The notes beneath the pieces are model-generated. The model searched no databases, was not told the origin of the DNA, and saw nothing but the letters and a program-made list of their open reading frames with translations. From a bacterium 1XD42-76 (GTDB lineage: Bacteria; Bacillota; Clostridia; Lachnospirales; Lachnospiraceae), in assembly GCA_009917545.1 (NCBI GenBank), contig QZDW01000010.1:1-64000 (forward strand): DNA of 64,000 nt. Direction: 5' to 3'. Shown here piece by piece: positions 36,376 through 45,128 of this stretch. How positions within the stretch are numbered: the first letter of the stretch is position 1; the number at the start of each line of letters is the position of its first letter. The position numbers were made by a program, and so were the translations under genes.

Positions 36376-38157
36376 ATGAAACGAATCATAGATATCATTA
36401 CAACAGAGGTAAAAGCAGCCTTTACGGCATGCGGTTATGACGAGAGCTTCGCTAAGGTGACGCTTTCAAACCGCCCGGATCTCTGCGAATATCAGTGTAA
36501 CGGAGCGATGGCGGCTGCTAAGACATATAAAACAAAGCCAATTGAGATCGCCAATGCCGTGGTGGCAGCACTTTCAGGGAATTGCATGTTTGAGGCGGCG
36601 GATGCAGTCATGCCTGGTTTTATCAACCTGAAACTTGGCAGTGAATTTCTTGCTTCCTATATCAACGAGATGCGTACCAGTGAGAAGCACGGTATGGAAG
36701 AAGTGCAGAAGAAAGAGACCGTAATTGTGGATTATGGCGGAGCAAATGTAGCCAAGCCTCTCCATGTAGGACATCTGCGCGCTGCAGTGATCGGCGAGGC
36801 GATTAAGCGCATGGGCCGTTTTGTGGGGCATCAGGTAATCGGCGATGTACATCTTGGAGACTGGGGGCTTCAGATGGGCCTGATTATCGAGGAACTGAGG
36901 GACAGACAGCCGCAGCTTCCGTATTTTGATGAAGCTTTTACAGGGGAATACCCGTCCGAGCCGCCGTTTACGATTTCTGAATTGGAAGAGATCTACCCGA
37001 CGGCCAGTGCCAAATCCAAGGCAGACGAGGCTTTCAGGGAGCGGGCCCAGGATGCGACGCTTAGGCTGCAGAAGGGATATGCTCCTTACCGGGCGATCTG
37101 GCAGCATATCATGAAGGTTTCCGTAGCTGATCTTAAAAAGAATTATTCGAGCCTGCAGGTGGAGTTTGACCTTTGGAAAGGCGAGAGTGACGCGGAACAG
37201 TATATTCCGGACATGATTCAGGGGCTGATTGATAAGGGGCTCGCCTATGAGAGCCAGGGAGCGCTTGTTGTCGATATCGCAGAGGAGACAGATTCGCGGG
37301 AACTTCCTCCCTGTATTATCCGGAAATCAGACGGCGCAGCCCTGTATGCAACCTCAGATCTGGCAACGATTGTGGAGCGCGAACAGGATTTCCACCCGGA
37401 TCACTATGTTTATGTGGTGGATAAGCGCCAGGAGCTCCATTTTACGCAGGTGTTCCGTACAGCTAAAAAGGCAGGGATTACTGCTGTGGACCGGAGGCTG
37501 GACTTTGTCGGCTTCGGTACGATGAACGGAAAGGACGGAAAGCCATTCAAGACGCGTGAGGGTGGTATCATGCGTCTGGAGAACCTGATTGCGGAGATCA
37601 ACGAGGCCGCATATGAACGTATCATGGAGAACAGAACCGTTTCAGAGGAGGAGGCCAGGGAAACGGCAAAGCTCGTAGGGCTGGCAGCATTAAAATACGG
37701 CGATCTGTCCAATCAGGCCACGAAGGATTATGTGTTTGACATTGAACGTTTCACCTCCTTTTCCGGAAACACAGGCCCTTATGTACTGTACATGATTACA
37801 AGAGTGAATTCCATCCGCAGGAAATACGAAGCTCTGTGCGGAGAGCAGGGGATTGCGGTCCGTGACAACAGTGTGGTGCAGCCGCCGGCCTCAGAGCCGG
37901 AAAAGACCCTGATGCTGTCCCTTGCCCGGTTCAGTGAGGCAATACAGGGGAGCTTTGAAGAACTGGCCCCGCATAAGCTCTGTGCATATATTTATGAGCT
38001 TGCAACGGCATTGAGTCATTTTTATGATACGATAAAAATCCTTGCGGAAGAGGATAAGGAGAGGCAGGCAGGCTATATCAGCCTGGTAACACTGACGCGC
38101 GATGTGCTTCGTACATGTATCCATGTACTGGGATTTGAGGCGCCGGAAAGGATGTAA
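36376..38157 (+). CDS. argS: arginyl-tRNA synthetase
   Basis: 593 residues from ATG 36376 (GAGGAGAAG site); a start at 36334 is rejected. Class I enzyme with the N-terminal Add1 domain, the HIGH motif in ANVAKPLHVGHLRAAVIG, and a KMSKS-degenerate loop (GKDGKPFKTREGG), usual for ArgRS. The C-terminal DALR domain has the anticodon-binding helices (SLARFSEAIQGSFEELAPHK). No T-box was seen. Confidence 0.96.
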   Translation: MKRIIDIITTEVKAAFTACGYDESFAKVTLSNRPDLCEYQCNGAMAAAKTYKTKPIEIANAVVAALSGNCMFEAADAVMPGFINLKLGSEFLASYINEMRTSEKHGMEEVQKKETVIVDYGGANVAKPLHVGHLRAAVIGEAIKRMGRFVGHQVIGDVHLGDWGLQMGLIIEELRDRQPQLPYFDEAFTGEYPSEPPFTISELEEIYPTASAKSKADEAFRERAQDATLRLQKGYAPYRAIWQHIMKVSVADLKKNYSSLQVEFDLWKGESDAEQYIPDMIQGLIDKGLAYESQGALVVDIAEETDSRELPPCIIRKSDGAALYATSDLATIVEREQDFHPDHYVYVVDKRQELHFTQVFRTAKKAGITAVDRRLDFVGFGTMNGKDGKPFKTREGGIMRLENLIAEINEAAYERIMENRTVSEEEARETAKLVGLAALKYGDLSNQATKDYVFDIERFTSFSGNTGPYVLYMITRVNSIRRKYEALCGEQGIAVRDNSVVQPPASEPEKTLMLSLARFSEAIQGSFEELAPHKLCAYIYELATALSHFYDTIKILAEEDKERQAGYISLVTLTRDVLRTCIHVLGFEAPERM

Positions 38158-38189
38158 AAGATACAGGATCAGGTGGGAGAGAACCAAAT

Positions 38190-38210
38190 GGGGCGGCAGT
38201 CCGCCGCCCC
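38190..38210. other. strong GC hairpin between argS and dacF
   Basis: GGGGCGGC (38190-38197) pairs with GCCGCCCC (38203-38210) around a 5-base loop. No T-run follows, so it is not a standard intrinsic terminator; it lies about 20 bases before the dacF start. Confidence 0.55.
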
Positions 38211-38231
38211 CAGCTGACAGGAGAGAAAGAT

Positions 38232-39770
38232 ATGTATAATAAGAGACGGATATTGGGATTGGGACTCGGGCTGGCCGTGTTTATGGCCCAGAGTGTGTTT
38301 GCGAATGTGACGATCACCCCTTTGGATCCTCCGGGAACGCATCAGGAGACGAATGGTACAAACCATTCAAATTCCCCATCGGGACCGGATTCCTCACAGG
38401 GTACGAATCCGTCTCCTGATACAGGCTCCCAGCCGGGCGGGAATAATGGCTGGCAGGATTCGGGAAACAGCGGGAACCAGATGCCCAGGAGCCCGTTAGA
38501 TACAGGAAACCAGACGGGCAGTCAGACTTCGGGCAGCACCGGGCAGACACAGGGGATGGCATATTCCGGGAACTACAGCACGAAGTCGCCTGTTTCGATA
38601 ACAAACGGTGCGAATTCAGGAGGCCCTGATGCAAACCAGACAAACACATCCGGACAGAACAGCCAGGCCGAGATTGCAGCTCCGACCATAGCAGCCGAGT
38701 CGGCCATTCTCTATGATGTGACACATGATATGGTGTTATTTGAGAAGAATGCGGATGCCCGGATGTATCCTGCCAGTATTACGAAGCTTATGACAGCGCT
38801 CTTGGTGCTGGAACACGCTGATCTGGATAAAATGGTGACGTTTTCCAAGACAGCTGTGACAAAGCTGGAGTCTGGGGCCGTGACGCTCAAACTGGCGGAA
38901 GGGGATCAGGTGTCTGTGCGTGACTGCCTCTACGGGCTGATATTAAAATCGGCAAATGAGGTGGCAAACGGGCTTGCAGAGCATGTTGGCGGAAGTATCC
39001 AGGGCTTTGCTGATCTGATGAACGCGAAGGCAGTGGCTCTGGGATGTACCAATACGCATTTTGTAAATCCCAACGGCTTAAACAGTTCCGAGCATTATTC
39101 TACCTGCCGGGACATGGTGAAAATCGCAAAGGCAGCATATGAGAACAAGGCATTTTGTGAGATCAGCTCGACCTTGAGTTATACATTCCCCAAGACTAAA
39201 AATGCGGATGCCAGGACGCTGACGCCGGGACATAAGATGTTAAACCCTGAGGACGCCCGGTACTATCCCGGCATTATCGGTGGAAAGACAGGATATACTT
39301 CGCTTGCGGGAAATACGCTTGTCACCTGTACAGAAAGAGACGGGGTGCGTCTGATCGCCGTTGTTATGAAGGCTAAGAGTACCCATTATGAAGATACCAA
39401 GGCTATGCTTGATTATGGCTATGCAAAGACTATGGCGGGCCAGACAGGCACCGGCCAGGCATTCCACCGTTGGATTGCGGATGGAAATCTGTGGTACTTT
39501 GAGCTGGCAGACGGGAGCCGGCTTAAGGGATGCTTTGCAACGATTGACGGGACGGACTATGCATTTGACGCAGACGGCAGGATGTATACGGGCTGGAAGA
39601 GCCTGGACGGAGTGTGGTACTGCTTTTTGACAAACGGTGAAATGGTGAAAAACGGCTGGATGCAGGATGCCGGCAAATGGTTTTATTTAGGAAATGACGG
39701 CCGCATGGTAAAGAATGCCATGATTGACAATCAGTATTATGTTGGCGCGGACGGAGTCTGGGTGCAGTAG
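38232..39770 (+). CDS. dacF: D-alanyl-D-alanine carboxypeptidase with wall-binding repeats
   Basis: 512 residues, AGGAGAG site. Signal peptide (about 1-24), then a Ser/Asn/Gly/Thr-rich linker (about 35-145), then the S11 peptidase domain: PASITKLMT (SxxK), LKSANEV (SxN) and GGKTGYT (KTG). It ends with three or four CW-binding repeats (GWKSLDGVWYCFLTNGEMVK). It trims peptidoglycan stem peptides; the repeats tether it to the wall. The gene symbol is by family only. Confidence 0.9.
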   Translation: MYNKRRILGLGLGLAVFMAQSVFANVTITPLDPPGTHQETNGTNHSNSPSGPDSSQGTNPSPDTGSQPGGNNGWQDSGNSGNQMPRSPLDTGNQTGSQTSGSTGQTQGMAYSGNYSTKSPVSITNGANSGGPDANQTNTSGQNSQAEIAAPTIAAESAILYDVTHDMVLFEKNADARMYPASITKLMTALLVLEHADLDKMVTFSKTAVTKLESGAVTLKLAEGDQVSVRDCLYGLILKSANEVANGLAEHVGGSIQGFADLMNAKAVALGCTNTHFVNPNGLNSSEHYSTCRDMVKIAKAAYENKAFCEISSTLSYTFPKTKNADARTLTPGHKMLNPEDARYYPGIIGGKTGYTSLAGNTLVTCTERDGVRLIAVVMKAKSTHYEDTKAMLDYGYAKTMAGQTGTGQAFHRWIADGNLWYFELADGSRLKGCFATIDGTDYAFDADGRMYTGWKSLDGVWYCFLTNGEMVKNGWMQDAGKWFYLGNDGRMVKNAMIDNQYYVGADGVWVQ

Positions 39771-39791
39771 TCCTGGCAGGAGGGGCAGAAT

Positions 39792-40685
39792 TTGAAGGCG
39801 ATTTATGAGGTGTCCGGACTGGCAGCAGGAGCTCTGCTTTTTGGCGGAGTCTGCCTGCTCCGTTCAGAGTACGAGAGGGACTGTCTGTCCGTAGAGACAT
39901 ATACAATTCGTTCTCCAAAGATAAAGGGCAGAGGGAAAACCTTTGTTTTTCTCTCCGATCTGCATGACCACGAATTTGGCAGGAACAATATCCGGCTGAT
40001 CGAGGCAGTGCGCCGGGTAAAGCCGGATGCTGTGCTGGTCGGAGGAGATATGATGGTAGCCAAGGGAGTGGGGAAGCTGGAGACTGCGCTGGAGCTCCTC
40101 TGTACACTTGCCAAGGAATTTCCGGTCGTCTGCGGCAACGGGAATCACGAAAGCCGGATGAAGCGGGAAACTCATATTTACGGGACAAAATACCTGGAGT
40201 ACAGGGGAGCATTAAGAAAGGCCGGCGTTGTCTATCTGGCGGACAGCCACATAAACTTTGGCGAAGATTTTGCGTTCTACGGCCTGGATATTCCGGAGCG
40301 TGTGTACCGGAGCGGCAAAGACCGCTTTGCATGCGGATATATGGACAGGGCGCTCGGCAGACCAATGCCGGAGCGCTTCTGCATTCTTTTGGCTCACTCG
40401 CCGTTTTACTTTGGGGAGTATGCTTCCTGGGGTGCAGATCTGGCACTTGCCGGACATTTTCATGGCGGTACGATACGGATTCCCGTACTCGGCGGTCTGA
40501 TGACGCCTCAGTATCAGTTTTTCTTTCCCTGGTGTGGAGGACTTTACGATGCCAGGAAGGAGCTTACGGATGCAGGACAGGCAGGCTGCCTTATGCTTGT
40601 GAGCCGTGGTCTGGGGACGCATTCGATCAATATTCGTTTCAATAACAAGCCGCATGTGGCAGTGATCCGGGCAAAAGGCCTGTGA
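39792..40685 (+). CDS. membrane-anchored metallophosphoesterase
   Basis: 297 residues from a TTG start behind GGAGGGG. One N-terminal helix, then calcineurin-like motifs: FLSDLHDHEFG, VGGDMM, GNGNHE and AGHFHGG, giving a two-metal centre facing the cell surface or cytosol (YkuE/YaeI-like). Such enzymes act on lipid-linked phosphates; the substrate here is unknown. It lies 21 bases after dacF. Confidence 0.85.
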   Translation: MKAIYEVSGLAAGALLFGGVCLLRSEYERDCLSVETYTIRSPKIKGRGKTFVFLSDLHDHEFGRNNIRLIEAVRRVKPDAVLVGGDMMVAKGVGKLETALELLCTLAKEFPVVCGNGNHESRMKRETHIYGTKYLEYRGALRKAGVVYLADSHINFGEDFAFYGLDIPERVYRSGKDRFACGYMDRALGRPMPERFCILLAHSPFYFGEYASWGADLALAGHFHGGTIRIPVLGGLMTPQYQFFFPWCGGLYDARKELTDAGQAGCLMLVSRGLGTHSINIRFNNKPHVAVIRAKGL

Positions 40686-40732
40686 TCCGGTCCGGCGGAT
40701 CCGGATTTTTTGCTGGCCTGGGAGCGTGATGA

Positions 40733-41533
40733 ATGGAAGATATTTCATATAAACTGGATAAATTTGAAGGGCCTCTGGATTTGCTCCTTCATCTGATTGA
40801 GAAAAACAAGGTCAGTATTTACGATATCCCGATTGCAGAGATCACAGACCAGTATCTGGAATATGTGAGCCACATGGAGGAAGAGTCTCTTGATGTAATC
40901 AGCGAATTCCTGGTAATGGCGGCGACGCTTCTGGATATCAAGGCAAGGATGCTGCTTCCCAGAGAAGTAAATGAAGAAGGTGAGGAAGAGGATCCGCGCG
41001 CAGAGCTGGCGGCCCGTCTCCTGGAATATAAGATGTATAAATGTATGTCTGTGGAGCTTAAGGATATGGAGCTTTTTGCAGACAGGGTATTTTATAAAGC
41101 GCCTACGATTCCGAAGGAAGTGGAAAAATATGAGCGGCCGGTGGATCTTGACGAGCTTTTGGGGGATTTGACATTAAGTAAACTGAAACGTATCTTTGAA
41201 TCGGTTATGCGCCGGCAGCAGGATAAGATCGACCCGGTGCGAAGTACGTTCGGTACGATCCATAAGGAGCCTGTAAGTCTGGAAGAAAAGATAGATTCGC
41301 TTCTTGAGTATGCCAGGAGCCACAGGAAATTCAGCTTTCGCGGCATGCTGGACGGACAGTCGGACCGGACCGAGGTGGTTGTGGCATTCCTGGCTATTCT
41401 GGAGTTAATGAAGCTCGGGAAAATTCATCTGACACAGGAAAATTTGTTCGACGATATGTATATAGAGGCGCTGGAGCCGGAGGAGGAAGCGGGTCAGGGT
41501 ATGCTTTGCACGGAGGAATCGGATGAGGAATGA
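40733..41533 (+). CDS. scpA: segregation and condensation protein A
   Basis: 266 residues. The kleisin subunit of the SMC-ScpAB condensin: N-terminal YKLDKFEGPLDLLLHLIEKN binds the SMC neck, and the C-terminal winged helix (EKIDSLLEYARSHRKFSFRG) binds the SMC head. Its final 11 bases overlap scpB, as is standard. Confidence 0.95.
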   Translation: MEDISYKLDKFEGPLDLLLHLIEKNKVSIYDIPIAEITDQYLEYVSHMEEESLDVISEFLVMAATLLDIKARMLLPREVNEEGEEEDPRAELAARLLEYKMYKCMSVELKDMELFADRVFYKAPTIPKEVEKYERPVDLDELLGDLTLSKLKRIFESVMRRQQDKIDPVRSTFGTIHKEPVSLEEKIDSLLEYARSHRKFSFRGMLDGQSDRTEVVVAFLAILELMKLGKIHLTQENLFDDMYIEALEPEEEAGQGMLCTEESDEE

Positions 41534-42212
41534 AACGCTTAGAAAGCAGGAGGCCGTTGTGGAGGCGGTACTATTTACGATGGGAAGTTCAGTGGAGCTC
41601 GGACAGCTGGCAGCGGCACTTGATACGAAGGAGGATGAGGCAGAGGCGGCGGCAGAGCGGCTGGCGGCCCGCTATGAGAACGAGGGCCGTGGTATGCAGA
41701 TTTTACGTCTTGAGAACCGTTATCAGATGTGCACACGGCTTGAATACTATGAAAATCTGATCCGCGTGGCGGCTGCCCCTAAAAAGCAGGTACTGACGGA
41801 TGTCGTGATGGAGACGCTGGCGATTATCGCCTACCGCCAGCCGGTGACGAAAGCGGATATCGAAAAGATCCGGGGAGTAAAATCCGACCATGCAGTAAAC
41901 CGTCTGATCGAATATAATCTCGTCTATGAAGCCGGACGCCTGGACGCGCCGGGAAAGCCGGCCCTGTTTGCTACAACGGAAGAATTTTTACGGCGTTTTG
42001 GTATTGGATCCCCGGGAGAGCTTCCCAAACTTGACATGGAACAGCGGGAAAGGCTTCGCCTTGAGGTGGAGGAGGAGCTTAAGTTTGAGGCTGAGGAGGC
42101 TTCAGAGGATGACAGGGAAAGCAGGCTGGAATGTTTTGCTCCTGCGCAGGAGGAAGATTCTGGCCCGGCAGAAGAGACAGGGGGATATTATGAAACGGAT
42201 TGCACAGTTTGA
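41523..42212 (+). CDS. scpB: segregation and condensation protein B
   Basis: 229 residues. Two winged-helix domains: VEAVLFTMGSSVELGQLAAA and METLAIIAYRQPVTKADIEK followed by IRGVKSDHAVNRLIE. It dimerises on ScpA. An acidic C-terminal tail of about 45 residues is longer than usual. It overlaps scpA upstream and dut downstream. Confidence 0.95.
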   Translation: MRNETLRKQEAVVEAVLFTMGSSVELGQLAAALDTKEDEAEAAAERLAARYENEGRGMQILRLENRYQMCTRLEYYENLIRVAAAPKKQVLTDVVMETLAIIAYRQPVTKADIEKIRGVKSDHAVNRLIEYNLVYEAGRLDAPGKPALFATTEEFLRRFGIGSPGELPKLDMEQRERLRLEVEEELKFEAEEASEDDRESRLECFAPAQEEDSGPAEETGGYYETDCTV

Positions 42213-42702
42213 GAAGGTAAGCTTTGAACAGTTTCTAAAGGATTGGAGCGGCGTATCCGCCGGGGACGGGGAGAACAGGATAAGAGAGATTTATGATAGA
42301 ATCCGGCTTCCTCTGCGGGCGACGGCCGGCTCGGCAGGATATGATTTTTTTGCCCCGGAAGCATTCAGCCTGAAGGCGGGGGAAGGGCTTAAGATCCCCA
42401 CAGGGATCCGGGTACGGATGGAAGACGGATGGGTGCTCAAGCTGTATCCGCGGAGCGGGCTGGGCTTTCGTTACCGCTTACAGCTTGACAATACAGTAGG
42501 TATTATTGACGGGGATTATTATGGGTCCGACAATGAGGGGCATATTCAGATTAAAGTGACAAACGACGGCCGTGAGGGACGTGTGATGTCAGTAGCGGCA
42601 GGGGCCGGCTTTGCGCAGGGGATTTTTGTGGAATACGGGATTACGATGGACGATTCGGCGGATGGGATGAGGAACGGAGGCTTTGGCAGTACGTCGGTCT
42701 GA
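42190..42702 (+). CDS. dut: dUTP diphosphatase
   Basis: 170 residues from ATG 42190, inside the scpB end. Trimeric dUTPase motifs: AGSAGYDFFAPE (1), YPRSGLGFR (2), DNTVGIIDGDYYG (3), and the C-terminal P-loop-like GGFGSTSV (5). It hydrolyses dUTP to dUMP and limits uracil in DNA. An N-terminal extension of about 40 residues is unusual. It forms an unusual pairing with scpB. Confidence 0.93.
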   Translation: MKRIAQFEKVSFEQFLKDWSGVSAGDGENRIREIYDRIRLPLRATAGSAGYDFFAPEAFSLKAGEGLKIPTGIRVRMEDGWVLKLYPRSGLGFRYRLQLDNTVGIIDGDYYGSDNEGHIQIKVTNDGREGRVMSVAAGAGFAQGIFVEYGITMDDSADGMRNGGFGSTSV

Positions 42703-42736
42703 GAAATCCGTTTGGAGGATAAGAGGGGAGAGAGAC

Positions 42737-43504
42737 ATGAAACGACGGATGCACATCATTTGTGTTGTCTGCGCTGCCGCAGTTCTCGCGACGGGCTGCG
42801 GCCGGGTGTCGAAGGAGCAGCTTGAGCGGCGTGAAGAGGGGATTACCCTTCTGGAAAGCGGGGATTATGAAGGCGCGGTTGAGATATTTGAGGGATTGAT
42901 TAAAGATGCAAAGCGCGTCTCGGATTTTGAATTGGATGTTTTAAAATACAGGGCGGAAGCCGAATTTGGCTTTGGGGATTACGAGGCTGCAGCCTATACC
43001 TATGAGCTTTTGAATGAGGTAGACAAGAAACGGGCAGAATATTACTATTTCGGCGCTTTAAGCCTTGCCAGAGCCGGGGATACAAAAACAGCCGGGGAAC
43101 GGCTGCGTGCCGGTTATGATCTGGATAAAAAAATGGAACGTCCGGGTTTTGACGAGGCCATGATGGCTTTAGGAGAGGCTTTTTCTGCAAAACAATCGTA
43201 TGAGCAGGCGGAAGAAGTCTATGTGCAGATGGCCCGTGCAGGCCGCGGCGGAGCAGAGGTCTACCTTTGCCAGATGCTTTTGGTGATGGAGCAGGAAGAT
43301 TACCAGAGGGCTCTTTCCATTGCAGCCAAAGGTCTTGAGCTTCCGGAGAACACTGTCAGAAAAGAGCTTAAATTTCACGAGGCGGTCTGTTATGAATACC
43401 TGGGCGAGTATGGGAAAGCACTGGAACTTTTTCAGGGGTATGTGTCTGAATTTGGAAATGATACCGCTGCCGAACATGAAATCCTGTTTTTAGAGACCAG
43501 ATAG
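42737..43504 (+). CDS. TPR-repeat lipoprotein
   Basis: 255 residues from MKRRMHIICVVCAAAVLATG and then the lipobox ATGC, so it is lipid-anchored at Cys19. Helical repeats follow: EEGITLLESGDYEGAVEIFE, then YRAEAEFGFGDYEAAAYTYE, and later VCYEYLGEYGKALELFQGYV. It is likely a scaffold on the outer membrane face of the cell. GAGAGAG site. It is in the scpAB-dut operon. Confidence 0.85.
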   Translation: MKRRMHIICVVCAAAVLATGCGRVSKEQLERREEGITLLESGDYEGAVEIFEGLIKDAKRVSDFELDVLKYRAEAEFGFGDYEAAAYTYELLNEVDKKRAEYYYFGALSLARAGDTKTAGERLRAGYDLDKKMERPGFDEAMMALGEAFSAKQSYEQAEEVYVQMARAGRGGAEVYLCQMLLVMEQEDYQRALSIAAKGLELPENTVRKELKFHEAVCYEYLGEYGKALELFQGYVSEFGNDTAAEHEILFLETR

Positions 43505-43568
43505 CGCATGAATGGACAGCAGCAAAGAACCGTGTGTGGATGCAGGCTTTGAGTGAAAAGGAATAATT

Positions 43569-44816
43569 ATGGGAAAAATGATTGAGATAAAGGAGCAGGA
43601 GGAACGGGTCATCCTGGCTGCGGTCAGTACATCGGACGGGGATGACGTGAATGCCTCTGTGGACGAGCTGGAGGAGCTGGTAAACACAGCTGGCGCAGTC
43701 GTTGCAGGACGGTTGATCCAGAAACGGGAGAACATCCATCCGGGGACATATCTGGGAAAAGGAAAGATTGAGGAATTAAAGGAACTGATCTGGGAGTGTC
43801 AGGCAACAGGAGTCGTCTGTGATGACGAGTTGTCGCCGGCTCAGCTTAAGAATCTGGAAGAAGCGCTGGAAACAAAAGTGATGGACAGGACAATGGTAAT
43901 CCTGGATATTTTTGCTTCCAGGGCAAGGACACGCGAGGGCAAAATTCAGGTGGAGCTTGCCCAGCTTCGTTACAGGGCAGCGAGACTTGTGGGAATGCGG
44001 GACTCTTTATCGAGACTTGGAGGAGGCATTGGCACGAGAGGCCCGGGAGAAAAAAAGCTCGAGACGGACCGGCGGCTGATTCACAGCCGAATCGGCCAGC
44101 TAAAGGCAGAGCTCGAGGACGTCAAACGCCACCGCGATGTGGTGCGGAGCAGGCGGGAGCAGGGCAGGGTGCTCACGGCAGCGCTTGTAGGGTATACGAA
44201 CGCAGGAAAATCGACATTATTAAACAGGCTGACGCAGGCCGGAGTACTGGCAGAGGACAAACTATTCGCCACACTGGATACGACGACAAGGACGCTTTCG
44301 CTCCCGGGCGGGGAGACCGTGCTGCTCACGGATACAGTAGGTTTCATCCGCAAGCTGCCGCATCATCTGATCGAAGCCTTCCGCAGCACGCTTCAGGAAG
44401 CCAGGTATTGCGATGTAATCGTCCACGTGGTGGACTGCGCGAATCCACAGATGGATATGCAGATGCATGTGGTATATGAGACGCTGAGACAGCTTGGAAT
44501 TCAGGACAAGGAGATTGTCACCGCATTTAATAAGATTGACAAGGAAGAAGCGGATTCATCTGTCCGCGATACGGTCTCTGATTACCGTGTGAAGCTGTCG
44601 GCAAAAACGGGTGAAGGGATTGATCTGCTGTTCGATGTATTCGGACAAATTTTGAGAAAGCGGCGAATCTATTTCGAAAAACAGTTTTCTTATCAGGAAG
44701 CCGGCAGAATCGAGCGGATCCGGAAGTATGGACAGATCTTGGAAGAACGGTATGAGGCGGACGGGATTTACGTAAAGGCGTATGTGCCGGTGGAGGTGTT
44801 TGGGGAGCTGTACTAG
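43569..44816 (+). CDS. hflX: ribosome-associated GTPase HflX
   Basis: 415 residues. N-terminal nucleotide-binding subdomain (GRLIQKRENIHPGTYLGKGK), a coiled-coil connector, then the G domain: GYTNAGKST (G1), TLDTTTR (G2), DTVGFIRKLP (G3) and FNKID (G4). It splits stalled or stressed 70S ribosomes. The stop (TAG, 44814-44816) lies in repeat R9. Confidence 0.95.
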   Translation: MGKMIEIKEQEERVILAAVSTSDGDDVNASVDELEELVNTAGAVVAGRLIQKRENIHPGTYLGKGKIEELKELIWECQATGVVCDDELSPAQLKNLEEALETKVMDRTMVILDIFASRARTREGKIQVELAQLRYRAARLVGMRDSLSRLGGGIGTRGPGEKKLETDRRLIHSRIGQLKAELEDVKRHRDVVRSRREQGRVLTAALVGYTNAGKSTLLNRLTQAGVLAEDKLFATLDTTTRTLSLPGGETVLLTDTVGFIRKLPHHLIEAFRSTLQEARYCDVIVHVVDCANPQMDMQMHVVYETLRQLGIQDKEIVTAFNKIDKEEADSSVRDTVSDYRVKLSAKTGEGIDLLFDVFGQILRKRRIYFEKQFSYQEAGRIERIRKYGQILEERYEADGIYVKAYVPVEVFGELY

Positions 44817-44925
44817 TGACCTTCATGCGCCCACGAATAAGCGCACCACCAAGAATGAAAGGAATTCAGGCGCATTAGACATCCCTGAATATATGCCGCC
44901 TGACGACGGCGGACTTTCACAGTAA
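44814..44925 (+). repeat. dispersed repeat copy R9
   Basis: Full-length. It begins with TAGTGACCTTCATGCGCCCA, whose TAG is the hflX stop, and ends ACTTTCACAGTAACC. ATGCGCC/GGCGCAT and GAATGAAAG/CTTTCA are intact. Confidence 0.9.
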
Positions 44926-45017
44926 CCGTTGCCAACGCTCCCTCTTCGCATCACTACGGTAATCTCCTGGCATTTCCCCAATAAATCCCCTTTTTTCGCA
45001 ATATTTCCGAAAAATCA

Positions 45018-45086
45018 ACACAATATATGGATATTAGAATTTTTAATAAACCAGATATTGTGTTTTTATCCCCGCTCTGTTATAAT
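45018..45086 (+). promoter_or_regulatory. nrdD promoter with paired NrdR boxes
   Basis: Two boxes: ACACAATATATGGATA (45018-45033) and ACCAGATATTGTGTTT (45050-45065), centres 32 bases apart (three helical turns), the spacing expected for NrdR. The second covers the -35 box TTGTGT (45058-45063), which is 17 bases from TATAAT (45081-45086). NrdR with ATP/dATP would repress. Confidence 0.8.
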
Positions 45087-45128
45087 AGGCGTCGGACATT
45101 AGTGTTTGCATCAGAAAGGGGTACAGAG

